A DNA stretch of 6,530 nt from Fidelibacterota bacterium UBA1611 (GCA_002321855.1 DCMX01000111.1:4448-10977), one strand, 5' to 3'. Positions 1-6,117 are shown, counted from the stretch's first letter. The notes: generated by a model from the sequence alone, not told the origin. Numbers and translations: made by a program.

Positions 1-614
1 GCAATATCTTTAATGTATTCTCCCTGATAGCCGTTATCAGGAAACTCATATTCCTTCTTTATTAGTTCAAAATAACGGGCAGCAACCGATTCTCCCAATA
101 TCTCCATTTGCTGTCCGCCATCATTATAATAATATTCTCGGGTTACCTGAAAACCATTCCACTCTAGGATATTTGCGATCGTATCCCCAAGAACAGCGTT
201 TCGACCATGACCTACTGTTAGTGGTCCAGTGGGATTAGCACTGACAAATTCTACATTTGCAGTTTTGTTCTTTCCCGATGTACCGCGACCATATTGATCA
301 TTCTTTTCCAAGATCATTAGTATGGAATTTTGATAGAAAGAGGGATGGATTAAAAAATTGATAAAGCCAGGTGGACTCACCGTGATATCATCAATATGGT
401 CTGATTCTTCTGTCCTTAGTATTCTGACGATAGCATCGGCTATTTTGATCGGTGGTTGATTTACCTTATTACTCAGTAGTAACGCAATATTAGTGGAAAT
501 ATCGCCAAATCCTTCTGTCTTTGGTGGTGCTATCCTGAAATTAATATCAGGAAAACTCAGAGCAGTAAGAGCTGAATGAATTGATCTATCTATGGATTTT
601 CTTAATTGTTTAAT
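1..614 (-). CDS. argS: Arginyl-tRNA synthetase, N-terminal part (cut by left window edge)
   Basis: ArgS charges tRNA-Arg with arginine using ATP in the cytoplasm. About 204 codons are present; the C-terminal catalytic remainder and anticodon-binding domain lie beyond the edge. Seen: the N-terminal additional domain (residues about 1-105) with the PKTEGFGDISTN block at 31-42, then the class I catalytic core with EFVSANPTGPL at 122-132, the HIGH-type motif TVGH at 133-136, GRNAVLGD at 137-144 and, further on, REYYYNDGGQQM. No ATG, GTG or TTG exists in frame between the upstream stop (TAG, 656-654) and codon 79, which lies beyond the conserved FGD block. The best start is therefore ATT at 614-612, preceded by AAGGGAG with 7 nt spacing. 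This puts FGD at residues 36-38, close to its place in E. coli ArgRS. The start overlaps the rsfS stop by 5 nt, implying coupling. Gene identity is very secure; the ATT start is inferred. Confidence 0.96.
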   Translation of the reverse strand, partial: MKQLRKSIDRSIHSALTALSFPDINFRIAPPKTEGFGDISTNIALLLSNKVNQPPIKIADAIVRILRTEESDHIDDITVSPPGFINFLIHPSFYQNSILMILEKNDQYGRGTSGKNKTANVEFVSANPTGPLTVGHGRNAVLGDTIANILEWNGFQVTREYYYNDGGQQMEILGESVAARYFELIKKEYEFPDNGYQGEYIKDI

Positions 615-969
615 CGGTGAACTCCCTTCGCGGTGCGTCTGCCCATAATTTCTCTAAGCTATAATATTCCCGCTCAGTAGTACGGAAAACATGGACCACA
701 ACATCTATATAATCTAAAAGTACCCAGTGAAGTTTTTCATAACCCTCGATATGCCAGGGTTTAGAGTTTGTGCCTTTACGAATATTATCACAGATAGCTT
801 TGATCTGCGGTTCTGTATCCGCTGAACAGATAAGAAAAAAATCCGTTAGCGATGTTAATTCATTCACATCCAATGAAATAACATCTTCGGCTTTTTTTTC
901 TAATGCTTGCTCTGCTATTTGTTCCACCAGAACGGCGGAAGAATCAGATTCTAAGGACCGGTCCGGCAA
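610..969 (-). CDS. rsfS: Ribosomal silencing factor RsfS
   Basis: RsfS (formerly DUF143/YbeB/Iojap family) binds ribosomal protein uL14 on the large subunit and blocks subunit joining, lowering translation in starvation or stationary phase. The 119-residue length is normal for the family. Family marks seen: EQALEKKAEDVISLDV at 20-35, SLTDFFLICSA at 40-50, WHIEGYEKLHWVLLDY at 72-87, DVVVHVF at 89-95 and the C-terminal YYSLEKLWADA at 102-112. The start is TTG at 969-967, one base after the TGA of the upstream gene; no ATG is available in frame upstream (a TAG lies at 996-994). An internal GTG at codon 15 would cut close to the conserved helix, so TTG is preferred. There is no clear Shine-Dalgarno site, so coupling to the upstream gene is likely. 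The stop overlaps the argS start. Confidence 0.95.
   Translation of the reverse strand: MPDRSLESDSSAVLVEQIAEQALEKKAEDVISLDVNELTSLTDFFLICSADTEPQIKAICDNIRKGTNSKPWHIEGYEKLHWVLLDYIDVVVHVFRTTEREYYSLEKLWADAPRREFTD
622..628 (-). promoter_or_regulatory. Shine-Dalgarno site of argS
   Basis: On the minus strand the sequence AAGGGAG lies inside the last codons of rsfS, 7 nt before the ATT codon at 614-612. Its GGAG core can pair with the 16S rRNA tail at a normal distance. It is the best ribosome binding site in the window and decides the argS start, where no standard start codon exists. Confidence 0.7.
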
Positions 970-970
970 A

Positions 971-1513
971 TCAAGGGTTGACGGATATAAAATCTACCAA
1001 TTCGGTCAGAGTTGAGTAATCTTTTCCAAGAATAACGGTTACATCGATTCCAAGGGATTCATCTGGGCTAATCATCACATGACTACTGTCCGTTACACTA
1101 ATACCTAATGATGCAGCTACCTTTTGAAGGCTTTCCACCTTTTCATTCCGTTGAATAATCAGTGTGGTCTGGTATTGATGGTGATCGGCATTGTCAGATC
1201 GAACCACATCAACCTGCTGTGAACGAAGAAATTCTGTTGTTTTGGCGGCCAAGGCTGGGACTCCACAGCCGTTAAGTACCTCTATCTTGATATCCTGTAT
1301 GGGATTTTGAATAAAAACATCCTTTGCCAAGATTGGTTTTGTAGATGGTTCCGGGATTGTTACTTGAATAGGCACACCTTGGTGAGTTTGATTCTTGGAA
1401 AAGGAGTAAATAAAACCGAGTAAAAGAATCCCTGCTACTATAATAGCAGCGTTAAGGGCCATGCCTAATGATTCTGATTTTTTTTGGCGATTATGCCTTT
1501 TGCGAGGGGCCAC
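971..1513 (-). CDS. Membrane-anchored LytR_C-domain protein
   Basis: This 180-residue protein has a basic N-terminus (PRKRHNRQKK at 3-12), one hydrophobic membrane segment at about 18-38 and an outward-facing remainder: a proline-containing linker (about 40-72), then a LytR cell-envelope C-terminal type domain at about 74-164. That domain starts with IKIEVLNGCGVPALAA (75-90) and ends with VTVILGKDY (158-166), a pattern I recognise from the LytR_C family. In other proteins the domain sits behind a LytR-CpsA-Psr phosphotransferase; here it stands alone on an anchor, so no enzyme activity can be claimed. LytR_C genes directly before rsfS occur in several bacterial groups. The start is GTG at 1513-1511, three bases after the previous stop; AGGA lies 11 nt upstream, which is rather far. 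ATG at codon 18 would remove the basic arm and is less likely. Its exact role is unknown. Confidence 0.85.
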   Translation of the reverse strand: MAPRKRHNRQKKSESLGMALNAAIIVAGILLLGFIYSFSKNQTHQGVPIQVTIPEPSTKPILAKDVFIQNPIQDIKIEVLNGCGVPALAAKTTEFLRSQQVDVVRSDNADHHQYQTTLIIQRNEKVESLQKVAASLGISVTDSSHVMISPDESLGIDVTVILGKDYSTLTELVDFISVNP

Positions 1514-1516
1514 AGA

Positions 1517-1984
1517 TCAACGCATCCTAAGATGGAAAGGTGATTGAGATTGATAGCTTTGGTAATACGGGGCATTTTGAAATCGAAGTTCTAAAAATGA
1601 ATTTTTTGTGGGAGCATAAATGAGACCAACATCATAAACTGCCTTCAATGAACTACCAGGTGCTAAACCTCCTTGCACGGTGTTAATGGCTGGCTGATAT
1701 AATAGAATATTTGCATCTAACCGCAAATTATTCTTTGCCCAATAGGTCAAATTGTTGGTATAACCGGCCACTGATACTGATTGTCCACCAATATTCATCA
1801 TAGACATACTAAAGCCATGCTGCATATCGAATCGATTCGGATCGAATAGAGACCACCCTGAATAGTCCAGTTCTCCATTAAGGTTCGTTGGAACAGACAT
1901 ATCAGGTCTGCTGGCCCTGAACTGCGCTAGGGCCAAACCAATAGTAAAGATAGTTATTAGGAATGTTCTTATAAACAGCCGCAT
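1517..1984 (-). CDS. Exported protein of unknown function, possibly outer-membrane beta-strand protein
   Basis: I do not recognise a named family. The 155-residue product begins with a clear signal peptide: MR, a hydrophobic stretch to about residue 18 and a likely cleavage site ALA|Q at 20/21. The mature part (about 135 residues) is rich in Asn, Gln, Tyr, Ser and Gly with alternating polar and nonpolar residues, as in HGFSMSMMNIGGQSVSVAGY, LTYWAKNNLRLDANILLYQ and NSFLELRFQ. This looks like beta-strands of an outer-membrane or surface protein. The C-terminus is Tyr/Gln/Ser-rich (APYYQSYQSQSPF) and ends FHLRMR. It is too short for a full large porin, so it may be a small barrel, a subunit or a periplasmic protein. 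The ATG at 1984 has no visible Shine-Dalgarno site. It is the first gene of the tight run to LytR_C, rsfS and argS, only 3 nt before the LytR_C start. Confidence 0.75.
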   Translation of the reverse strand: MRLFIRTFLITIFTIGLALAQFRASRPDMSVPTNLNGELDYSGWSLFDPNRFDMQHGFSMSMMNIGGQSVSVAGYTNNLTYWAKNNLRLDANILLYQPAINTVQGGLAPGSSLKAVYDVGLIYAPTKNSFLELRFQNAPYYQSYQSQSPFHLRMR

Positions 1985-2048
1985 ATATGAAATGAATTTA
2001 ATAAAAGATTATTTGTTCCAAAACAACCAACAATAATAAATATAATAT
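1985..2048 (-). promoter_or_regulatory. AT-rich spacer, probable promoter region of the exported protein-LytR_C-rsfS-argS operon
   Basis: This is the longest gap inside the minus-strand block (64 bp), very AT-rich and followed by a four-gene run with almost no spacing, so it is the natural place for a promoter. A weak sigma70-like reading on the minus strand is TTGTTG, a 16 nt spacer, then TAATCT. I see no Shine-Dalgarno sequence, operator or convincing terminator for mnmA. The region call is inference; the exact boxes are uncertain. Confidence 0.3.
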
Positions 2049-3137
2049 TCAATTTATTGAGTGACCTCGGGTTTCGATCACTGCCCCCCCTAAACAGACT
2101 TCCTTATCATAAAAGACAATAGATTGACCAGGTGTTATAGCGAATTGAGGCTCATCAAATTCAACTATTAAACTATTTTTATTCTTTTCAATAAGTCTAC
2201 AGACAGCATCCTTTGTCCTATACCGTATCTTGGCTGTTAACACTTCTTTAATTGGTTCTGATCCTGAAATCCAATGTGCTTGGGATGTTGTAAGAAATCT
2301 ATGATATAGATTCGGATGATCATGTCCCTGTCCAACAATCAGAGTATTTTGATCCAGGTCCTTATCAGTAACGTACCAAGGAGCGTTCTTCTTACCGTAC
2401 CCACCGCCAATACCCAGCCCCTGTCTCTGACCGTACGTATAGTACATCAAACCATCGTGTTCACCTATTACCTTTCCTTCATCTGTGATGATTTGACCAG
2501 ATTGGATAGGCAAAAATCTTTTTAAGAACTGTTGATAGTTCCGTTCTCCAATAAAGCAAATACCTGTACTATCCTTCTTATCGTGATTTTTGAATCCAAG
2601 CTCATAAGCTTTTTTTCTAACTTTGGCTTTTTTCCAATTCCCGATCGGGAATATACTTTTTGATAGCTGATCTTGATTCAAAGCGCATAAAAAATAACTC
2701 TGATCCTTCCCTGGATCTGCACCTCTGTACAGTTGGAAAAGACCTTTGGTCTTATCAATATGAGCATAATGTCCGGTTGCGATACTCACAGCACCCAGTT
2801 CAAGAGCATGATCTAAAAAAGCACGGAATTTTATTTCCTTATTACATAGAATATCTGGATTAGGAGTGCGTCCGGATCGGCATTCATCCAGAAATAGTTG
2901 GAACACCTTCTTCCAGTATTCATCAGAAAGGTCAATTGTTCTTAGGGGGATACGAAGGATGTCGCATACTTGTAATGCGTCACGATGATCTTCAGTAGCT
3001 GTGCAAAATTCTGAGTCGCTTTCATCCCAGTTCTTCATGAATATTCCTTCTACTGTGTAACCTTTATCGATCAACTCTGCTGCCGCAACAGCACTGTCAA
3101 CCCCTCCGCTCATGCCAATTATGATAGTTTCATCCAT
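2049..3137 (-). CDS. mnmA: tRNA-specific 2-thiouridylase MnmA
   Basis: MnmA adenylates U34 of tRNA-Lys, -Glu and -Gln and inserts sulfur to give 2-thiouridine, using a persulfide passed from a cysteine desulfurase. The 362-residue length is typical. Seen: the PP-loop SGGVDS at 10-15 that binds ATP; FMKNWD at 33-38; RTPNPDILCNKEIKF at 90-104 with catalytic Cys98; ATGHYA at 120-125; KDQSYFL at 144-150; and DSTGICFIG at 189-197 with the second catalytic Cys194, equivalent to E. coli Cys199. The central and C-terminal beta-barrel domains follow (YYTYGQRQGLGIGGG, and AKIRYR near residue 305). No key residue is missing. The ATG at 3137 lies 6 nt after the stop of the cysteine desulfurase gene and has no clear Shine-Dalgarno site, so it is probably translated by coupling from that gene, its likely sulfur donor. 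Confidence 0.98.
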   Translation of the reverse strand: MDETIIIGMSGGVDSAVAAAELIDKGYTVEGIFMKNWDESDSEFCTATEDHRDALQVCDILRIPLRTIDLSDEYWKKVFQLFLDECRSGRTPNPDILCNKEIKFRAFLDHALELGAVSIATGHYAHIDKTKGLFQLYRGADPGKDQSYFLCALNQDQLSKSIFPIGNWKKAKVRKKAYELGFKNHDKKDSTGICFIGERNYQQFLKRFLPIQSGQIITDEGKVIGEHDGLMYYTYGQRQGLGIGGGYGKKNAPWYVTDKDLDQNTLIVGQGHDHPNLYHRFLTTSQAHWISGSEPIKEVLTAKIRYRTKDAVCRLIEKNKNSLIVEFDEPQFAITPGQSIVFYDKEVCLGGAVIETRGHSIN

Positions 3138-3143
3138 TTTATA

Positions 3144-4259
3144 TTATGATTCTAGAACTTTTTTCAGACCGGACACTAATTCTTCAATATCATCTCGTGT
3201 ATTCCCGGCTCCAAAACTAATTCTGAGTGTAGCTCTGTTTAAAGAGTCATCCACACTCATAGCATTTAAGACCACAGATGGTTTCACATTGCCAACACTG
3301 CAGGCTGATCCACTGGAAACTGCAAGTCCGCACCGATCCAATCTTGCCATAAGTATATCTGATCTTCGCCCTGGGAATGCTACGCTGACCAGACCGGGTA
3401 AACAATTTTGCTGCTTGATATGAAAAACCACATCTGTACTTATCTTATTCAGCTTTTCTCTAAAGATCGTTTCCAATTCCTTCAAATGCTTGGTGTGAGA
3501 TGACAAATTATCCGTTGCCAACTTTGCAGCAAGTCCAAGCCCTGCAATACCAGCAACATTCTCTGTCCCTGCACGCAAGCCAGATTCCTGGCCTCCGCCG
3601 ATCATAAGTGATCTAATTTTTTTCTTATCCTTTACGAACAGAACACCGACTCCCTTTGGTCCATAGAATTTGTGTGCGGATAAACTGAGAAAATCCACGC
3701 CTAGATAACTAGTATTAATTGGAATTTTACCCAGACATTGAACAGCATCGGTGTGTACCGGAATATTATACTCTCTTGCTATTTTAACGGTTTCTTTGAT
3801 CGGTTGAATGGATCCCACTTCATTGTTTGCCTGCATGATCGAGATCAAACCGGTGTCTTTTTTAAGCGCAGGCACTAACGTAGACATATCGACAATTCCT
3901 GAATTATTCACTGGTAGTAAAGTGTGGCTTATGCCTATCGGGACAAGGTTCTTTAAAACTTTTATGACTGCCGGATGTTCAATAGCAGAAGTAATGACAT
4001 GTTTTTTTATAGAGAATATTAATGTCCATAGGACCTGATTATTGGACTCTGTTCCGCTGCTGGTAAACAAGATTTGCTCAGATGATGCTCCGATTGCATC
4101 CGCAACCTGTTTTCTAGAAGTCTCTATAATTATCCGTGCTTTTTGGCCTAAAGAATAAATACTGGATGGATTACCATAATTATTTTCATTTATGGATCTC
4201 ATCAGTTCCTTCACTTCAGATCGCAGAGGTGTCGTAGCGCTATGATCAAAATATAGCAT
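3144..4259 (-). CDS. iscS: Cysteine desulfurase, NifS/IscS family (group I)
   Basis: This PLP enzyme converts cysteine to alanine and carries the sulfur as a persulfide for transfer to partners. All 371 residues fit the family. Seen: FDHSATTP at 4-11; FTSSGTESNN at 65-74, the cofactor-phosphate region; His95 in IEHPA, which stacks on PLP; HTDAVQ at 169-174 with Asp171; SLSAHKFYGPKG at 192-203 with the Schiff-base Lys197; GGGQESGLRAGTEN at 221-234; and SSGSACSVG at 315-323 with catalytic Cys320 on the mobile loop. The starting ATG has no visible Shine-Dalgarno site. Because mnmA follows after 6 nt, and no iscU, iscA, hscA or suf gene is in view, I infer a main job in tRNA thiolation, like Bacillus YrvO beside its MnmA. 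A general iron-sulfur role cannot be excluded, and nifS would be an equally fair symbol. Confidence 0.95.
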   Translation of the reverse strand: MLYFDHSATTPLRSEVKELMRSINENNYGNPSSIYSLGQKARIIIETSRKQVADAIGASSEQILFTSSGTESNNQVLWTLIFSIKKHVITSAIEHPAVIKVLKNLVPIGISHTLLPVNNSGIVDMSTLVPALKKDTGLISIMQANNEVGSIQPIKETVKIAREYNIPVHTDAVQCLGKIPINTSYLGVDFLSLSAHKFYGPKGVGVLFVKDKKKIRSLMIGGGQESGLRAGTENVAGIAGLGLAAKLATDNLSSHTKHLKELETIFREKLNKISTDVVFHIKQQNCLPGLVSVAFPGRRSDILMARLDRCGLAVSSGSACSVGNVKPSVVLNAMSVDDSLNRATLRISFGAGNTRDDIEELVSGLKKVLES

Positions 4260-4312
4260 AGGATAAAGTTTAAATAGACACAGTCAAATAGAAAAGAAGT
4301 CGATGATCTTTG

Positions 4313-5086
4313 TTAGATATTGTTTTGAATTGCGCCGTATTTAACTGTTTGCCGAAGATGCTTGTAAAAAGGAATTTGTCGTTCTTCAAGTCGATCAATT
4401 ACTATACTGTTGTCGTAGTCGAAACGGACAACATCCCATTTAATATCATCGTTAATAGTTAAAAATGCCACAGAACCGCGTGGGTCCTCATCAAATGGTA
4501 ATCCTGTGGATCCTTGGCATAGAATAGTAAGGTTCTCTTTAGATTCATTTCTCGGGATGTGAACATGCCCGTGGACAAATATGAAACGCTCTATTTCTTG
4601 GTGAGCATTAGTAACGTGGTCTCTCCAATGCAAAGCTTCCTGCATTGAAGGAGGATGGTCATCCCTTTGGTACCAGGCATGGGTAAATTCCACAAGAGTG
4701 GTCCCGACAATCTCACGATAAGCAACCTTCATTTTTCGAACAAATTCAACACCTGGGTCTCCCACTTTTTCAGCTGTCCATTTTTCGTTCTGCACTATGG
4801 CCTGGCAGATTGGGTCATCCGGATCCATATTTTCTATGGAAGGGCGCTCCTGTTCCCATATCCGTTCAAGTAAATATCGATCATGATTTCCCCTAATAAA
4901 AATGCAATCGGGAAGATCTGAAAGTGTCTGCAGTGTTTTTTCTGGATCTGGCCCAAGAGCAAAACAGTCCCCCAAACATATAAGCTGATCTATGTTGGGT
5001 CTATCTGCGATTATCGATAGAGCCTTTTCCAGCGAATAGACATTCGAGTGTATATCAGTAATGATTGCAAACGTTTTATCAGACAT
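4313..5086 (-). CDS. Calcineurin-like metallophosphoesterase
   Basis: This is a cytoplasmic two-metal phosphoesterase. The complete motif set is present (numbered from ATG at 5086): D11-x-H13 in ITDIHSN, GD at 39-40, GNHD at 66-69, His136 in FTHAWY and GHVH at 173-176 followed by IP. All expected metal ligands are there, so the enzyme should be active. The 257-residue length and motif style resemble small YfcE/MJ0936-like phosphodiesterases and the wider family with a substrate cap between GNHD and the third His block. The substrate (phosphodiester, nucleotide or protein phosphate) cannot be read from the sequence. I chose ATG at 5086 over an in-frame TTG at 5095, because MSDKTFAIITDIH places the first strand normally and because a possible -10 element overlaps the TTG. 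No Shine-Dalgarno site is visible. The C-terminal part (about 200-257) is less conserved. It lies 53 bp before the desulfurase gene and may be co-transcribed with it. Confidence 0.9.
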   Translation of the reverse strand: MSDKTFAIITDIHSNVYSLEKALSIIADRPNIDQLICLGDCFALGPDPEKTLQTLSDLPDCIFIRGNHDRYLLERIWEQERPSIENMDPDDPICQAIVQNEKWTAEKVGDPGVEFVRKMKVAYREIVGTTLVEFTHAWYQRDDHPPSMQEALHWRDHVTNAHQEIERFIFVHGHVHIPRNESKENLTILCQGSTGLPFDEDPRGSVAFLTINDDIKWDVVRFDYDNSIVIDRLEERQIPFYKHLRQTVKYGAIQNNI

Positions 5087-5092
5087 AATGGA

Positions 5093-5124
5093 CAAATATA
5101 AGTTCGTTAGAATTCGTCGGGCAA
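5093..5124 (-). promoter_or_regulatory. Candidate promoter of the metallophosphoesterase gene
   Basis: Reading the minus strand, TTGCCC (5124-5119) is followed after 18 nt by TATATT (5100-5095), a 5/6 match to a sigma70 -10 box. The same bases also read TTG-N21-TATATTTG, which fits the Bacteroidota-type TTG ... TAnnTTTG promoter. Either reading puts the transcript start almost at the ATG (5086), in keeping with the absent Shine-Dalgarno site. This rests on sequence match only. Confidence 0.35.
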
Positions 5125-5168
5125 GATATTAAGGAATTGTAATATTAAAATCATATTGAGAGAAGTAA

Positions 5169-5198
5169 ATGAATAATGTAAAATTTACACCGCGATGA
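5169..5198 (+). CDS. Possible nine-codon leader ORF overlapping the sugar kinase start
   Basis: ATG at 5169 opens a nine-residue frame (MNNVKFTPR) whose TGA stop (5196-5198) overlaps the kinase ATG in an ATGA junction. It is preceded by purine-rich GAGAGAAG (5158-5165), three bases before the ATG, whereas the kinase ATG itself has no Shine-Dalgarno site. This arrangement would let ribosomes end the short ORF and restart on the kinase. I see no run of one amino acid and no hairpin that would suggest attenuation. The ORF is short enough to be chance. Confidence 0.25.
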   Translation: MNNVKFTPR

Positions 5199-6076
5199 CA
5201 CGATCTTCGATACTCATATTAGGTTCTATTGGATTGGATACGATTCAAACACAATATAGCGAACGTAGTGAATTATTGGGAGGTTCGGCTACCTACGCTG
5301 CCATTGCAGCTGGACTTTTTTCTCCAGTTCACTTGGTTGGCATTGTTGGCACTGATTTTCCCGAACCAGCTCACAAATTATTACTTAAATATACCGCGAA
5401 TTCGAAAGATCTGATCATTGAAGAAGGGCTCACATTTCGATGGGGTGGAAGGTATCATAAAAATGGAGATAACCGTGACACACTTTTCACTGAATTGGGT
5501 GTATTTTCGGATTTTGACCCGATTCTCTCTGATGAGAACCGTAAAATCAAATGGGTCTTTCTGGCCAATATTCACCCATCCCTACAAATAGATGTACTGG
5601 ATCAGTGTGTAGACGATCCTTTTGTGGTCACCGATACTATGAATCTTTGGATAAGAACAACACCCACTGAGTTGAACGAAATAATCAGCCGTACTAATAT
5701 TCTATTGATCAATGAGAGTGAATTAAGGGAATATACTGGCATAAATGAAGTTCGAGCTGGGGCTAAAAAGATCTTGTTGATGGGTCCGGAAAAAGTTGTT
5801 GTAAAGTTGGGTGGCAAGGGAGCTATATGTATCGACCAGGATCAAGAGGTCAAAACTGGTGTTTATCCAGTGCATAAAGTACTTGACCCAACGGGTGCTG
5901 GTGATGTTTTTGGTGGAGGTTTCATCTCTGGCCTATCAGAAGGATTACCTATAATAGACGCGATGAGAAGAGGAACGGCACTAGCTTCGTTTTGTATCGA
6001 GGATTTTGGCGTTTCAATGTTGGATAATATTACAAAAGATGATATTGATCATCGTATATTCGAATTAGAGAACTGA
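5195..6076 (+). CDS. PfkB/ribokinase-family sugar kinase
   Basis: This enzyme transfers phosphate from ATP to a sugar or sugar-like substrate in the cytoplasm. The 293 residues match the family length. Seen: the N-terminal strand ILILGSIGLDT (6-16); LGGSATYAAIAAG at 28-40, a PfkB signature of substrate binding; VGIVGTDFP at 48-56; VVTDTMNLW at 144-152; INESE at 172-176, the NxxE metal/phosphate motif; VVKLGGKGA at 202-210; and DPTGAGDVFGGGFISGL at 231-247 with the anion hole and catalytic base Asp237. The DTMNLW and GGSATYAA style resembles a subgroup of uncharacterised PfkB kinases rather than ribokinase, fructokinase or adenosine kinase proper, so I do not name the substrate. ATG at 5195 gives a standard family N-terminus. 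It is divergent from the metallophosphoesterase gene across about 100 bp and 72 bp upstream of a TPR lipoprotein. Confidence 0.93.
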   Translation: MTRSSILILGSIGLDTIQTQYSERSELLGGSATYAAIAAGLFSPVHLVGIVGTDFPEPAHKLLLKYTANSKDLIIEEGLTFRWGGRYHKNGDNRDTLFTELGVFSDFDPILSDENRKIKWVFLANIHPSLQIDVLDQCVDDPFVVTDTMNLWIRTTPTELNEIISRTNILLINESELREYTGINEVRAGAKKILLMGPEKVVVKLGGKGAICIDQDQEVKTGVYPVHKVLDPTGAGDVFGGGFISGLSEGLPIIDAMRRGTALASFCIEDFGVSMLDNITKDDIDHRIFELEN

Positions 6077-6087
6077 TTTACAATCGC

Positions 6088-6117
6088 TTGTTCAGATTCT
6101 GCAATTTCCTTTAATAT
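6088..6117 (+). promoter_or_regulatory. Weak candidate promoter of the TPR lipoprotein gene
   Basis: In the 72 bp gap after the kinase, TTGTTC (6088-6093) is followed after 18 nt by TAATAT (6112-6117), a poor sigma70 match. Read the other way it is TTG-N21-TAATATTG, with the same spacing as the candidate before the metallophosphoesterase and one mismatch to TAnnTTTG. No terminator for the kinase is visible, so co-transcription is equally possible. Confidence 0.22.

Noticed and set aside
770..1015. 81-codon open frame on the plus strand opposite rsfS and the LytR_C gene
   Set aside because: It lies antisense to two well-supported genes, has no family features and ends inside the upstream gene; it is a shadow.
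2013..2027. Inverted repeat TTGTT-CCAA-AACAA in the gap before the exported protein gene
   Set aside because: A five-pair stem in AT-rich DNA is expected by chance, and there is no second copy to suggest an operator.
2049..2060. Short inverted repeat TCAATTTATTGA at the mnmA stop
   Set aside because: The arms are five A/T-rich pairs with a two-base loop and no G/C stem or clear T tract on the transcript, so it is not a credible terminator.
3112..3423. 103-codon open frame on the plus strand opposite the desulfurase gene
   Set aside because: It covers the complement of the conserved Cys320 region of the desulfurase; the composition is that of a shadow frame.
4260..4312. TTGACT on the minus strand as a -35 box for the desulfurase gene
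   Set aside because: At 17 nt the matching -10 would overlap the start codon area with a poor sequence (ATCCTA); the nearer TATTTA has the wrong spacing.
5087..5095. Upstream TTG start giving a metallophosphoesterase three residues longer
   Set aside because: It has no Shine-Dalgarno support, and the bases overlap the candidate -10 element; the ATG gives a normal family N-terminus.
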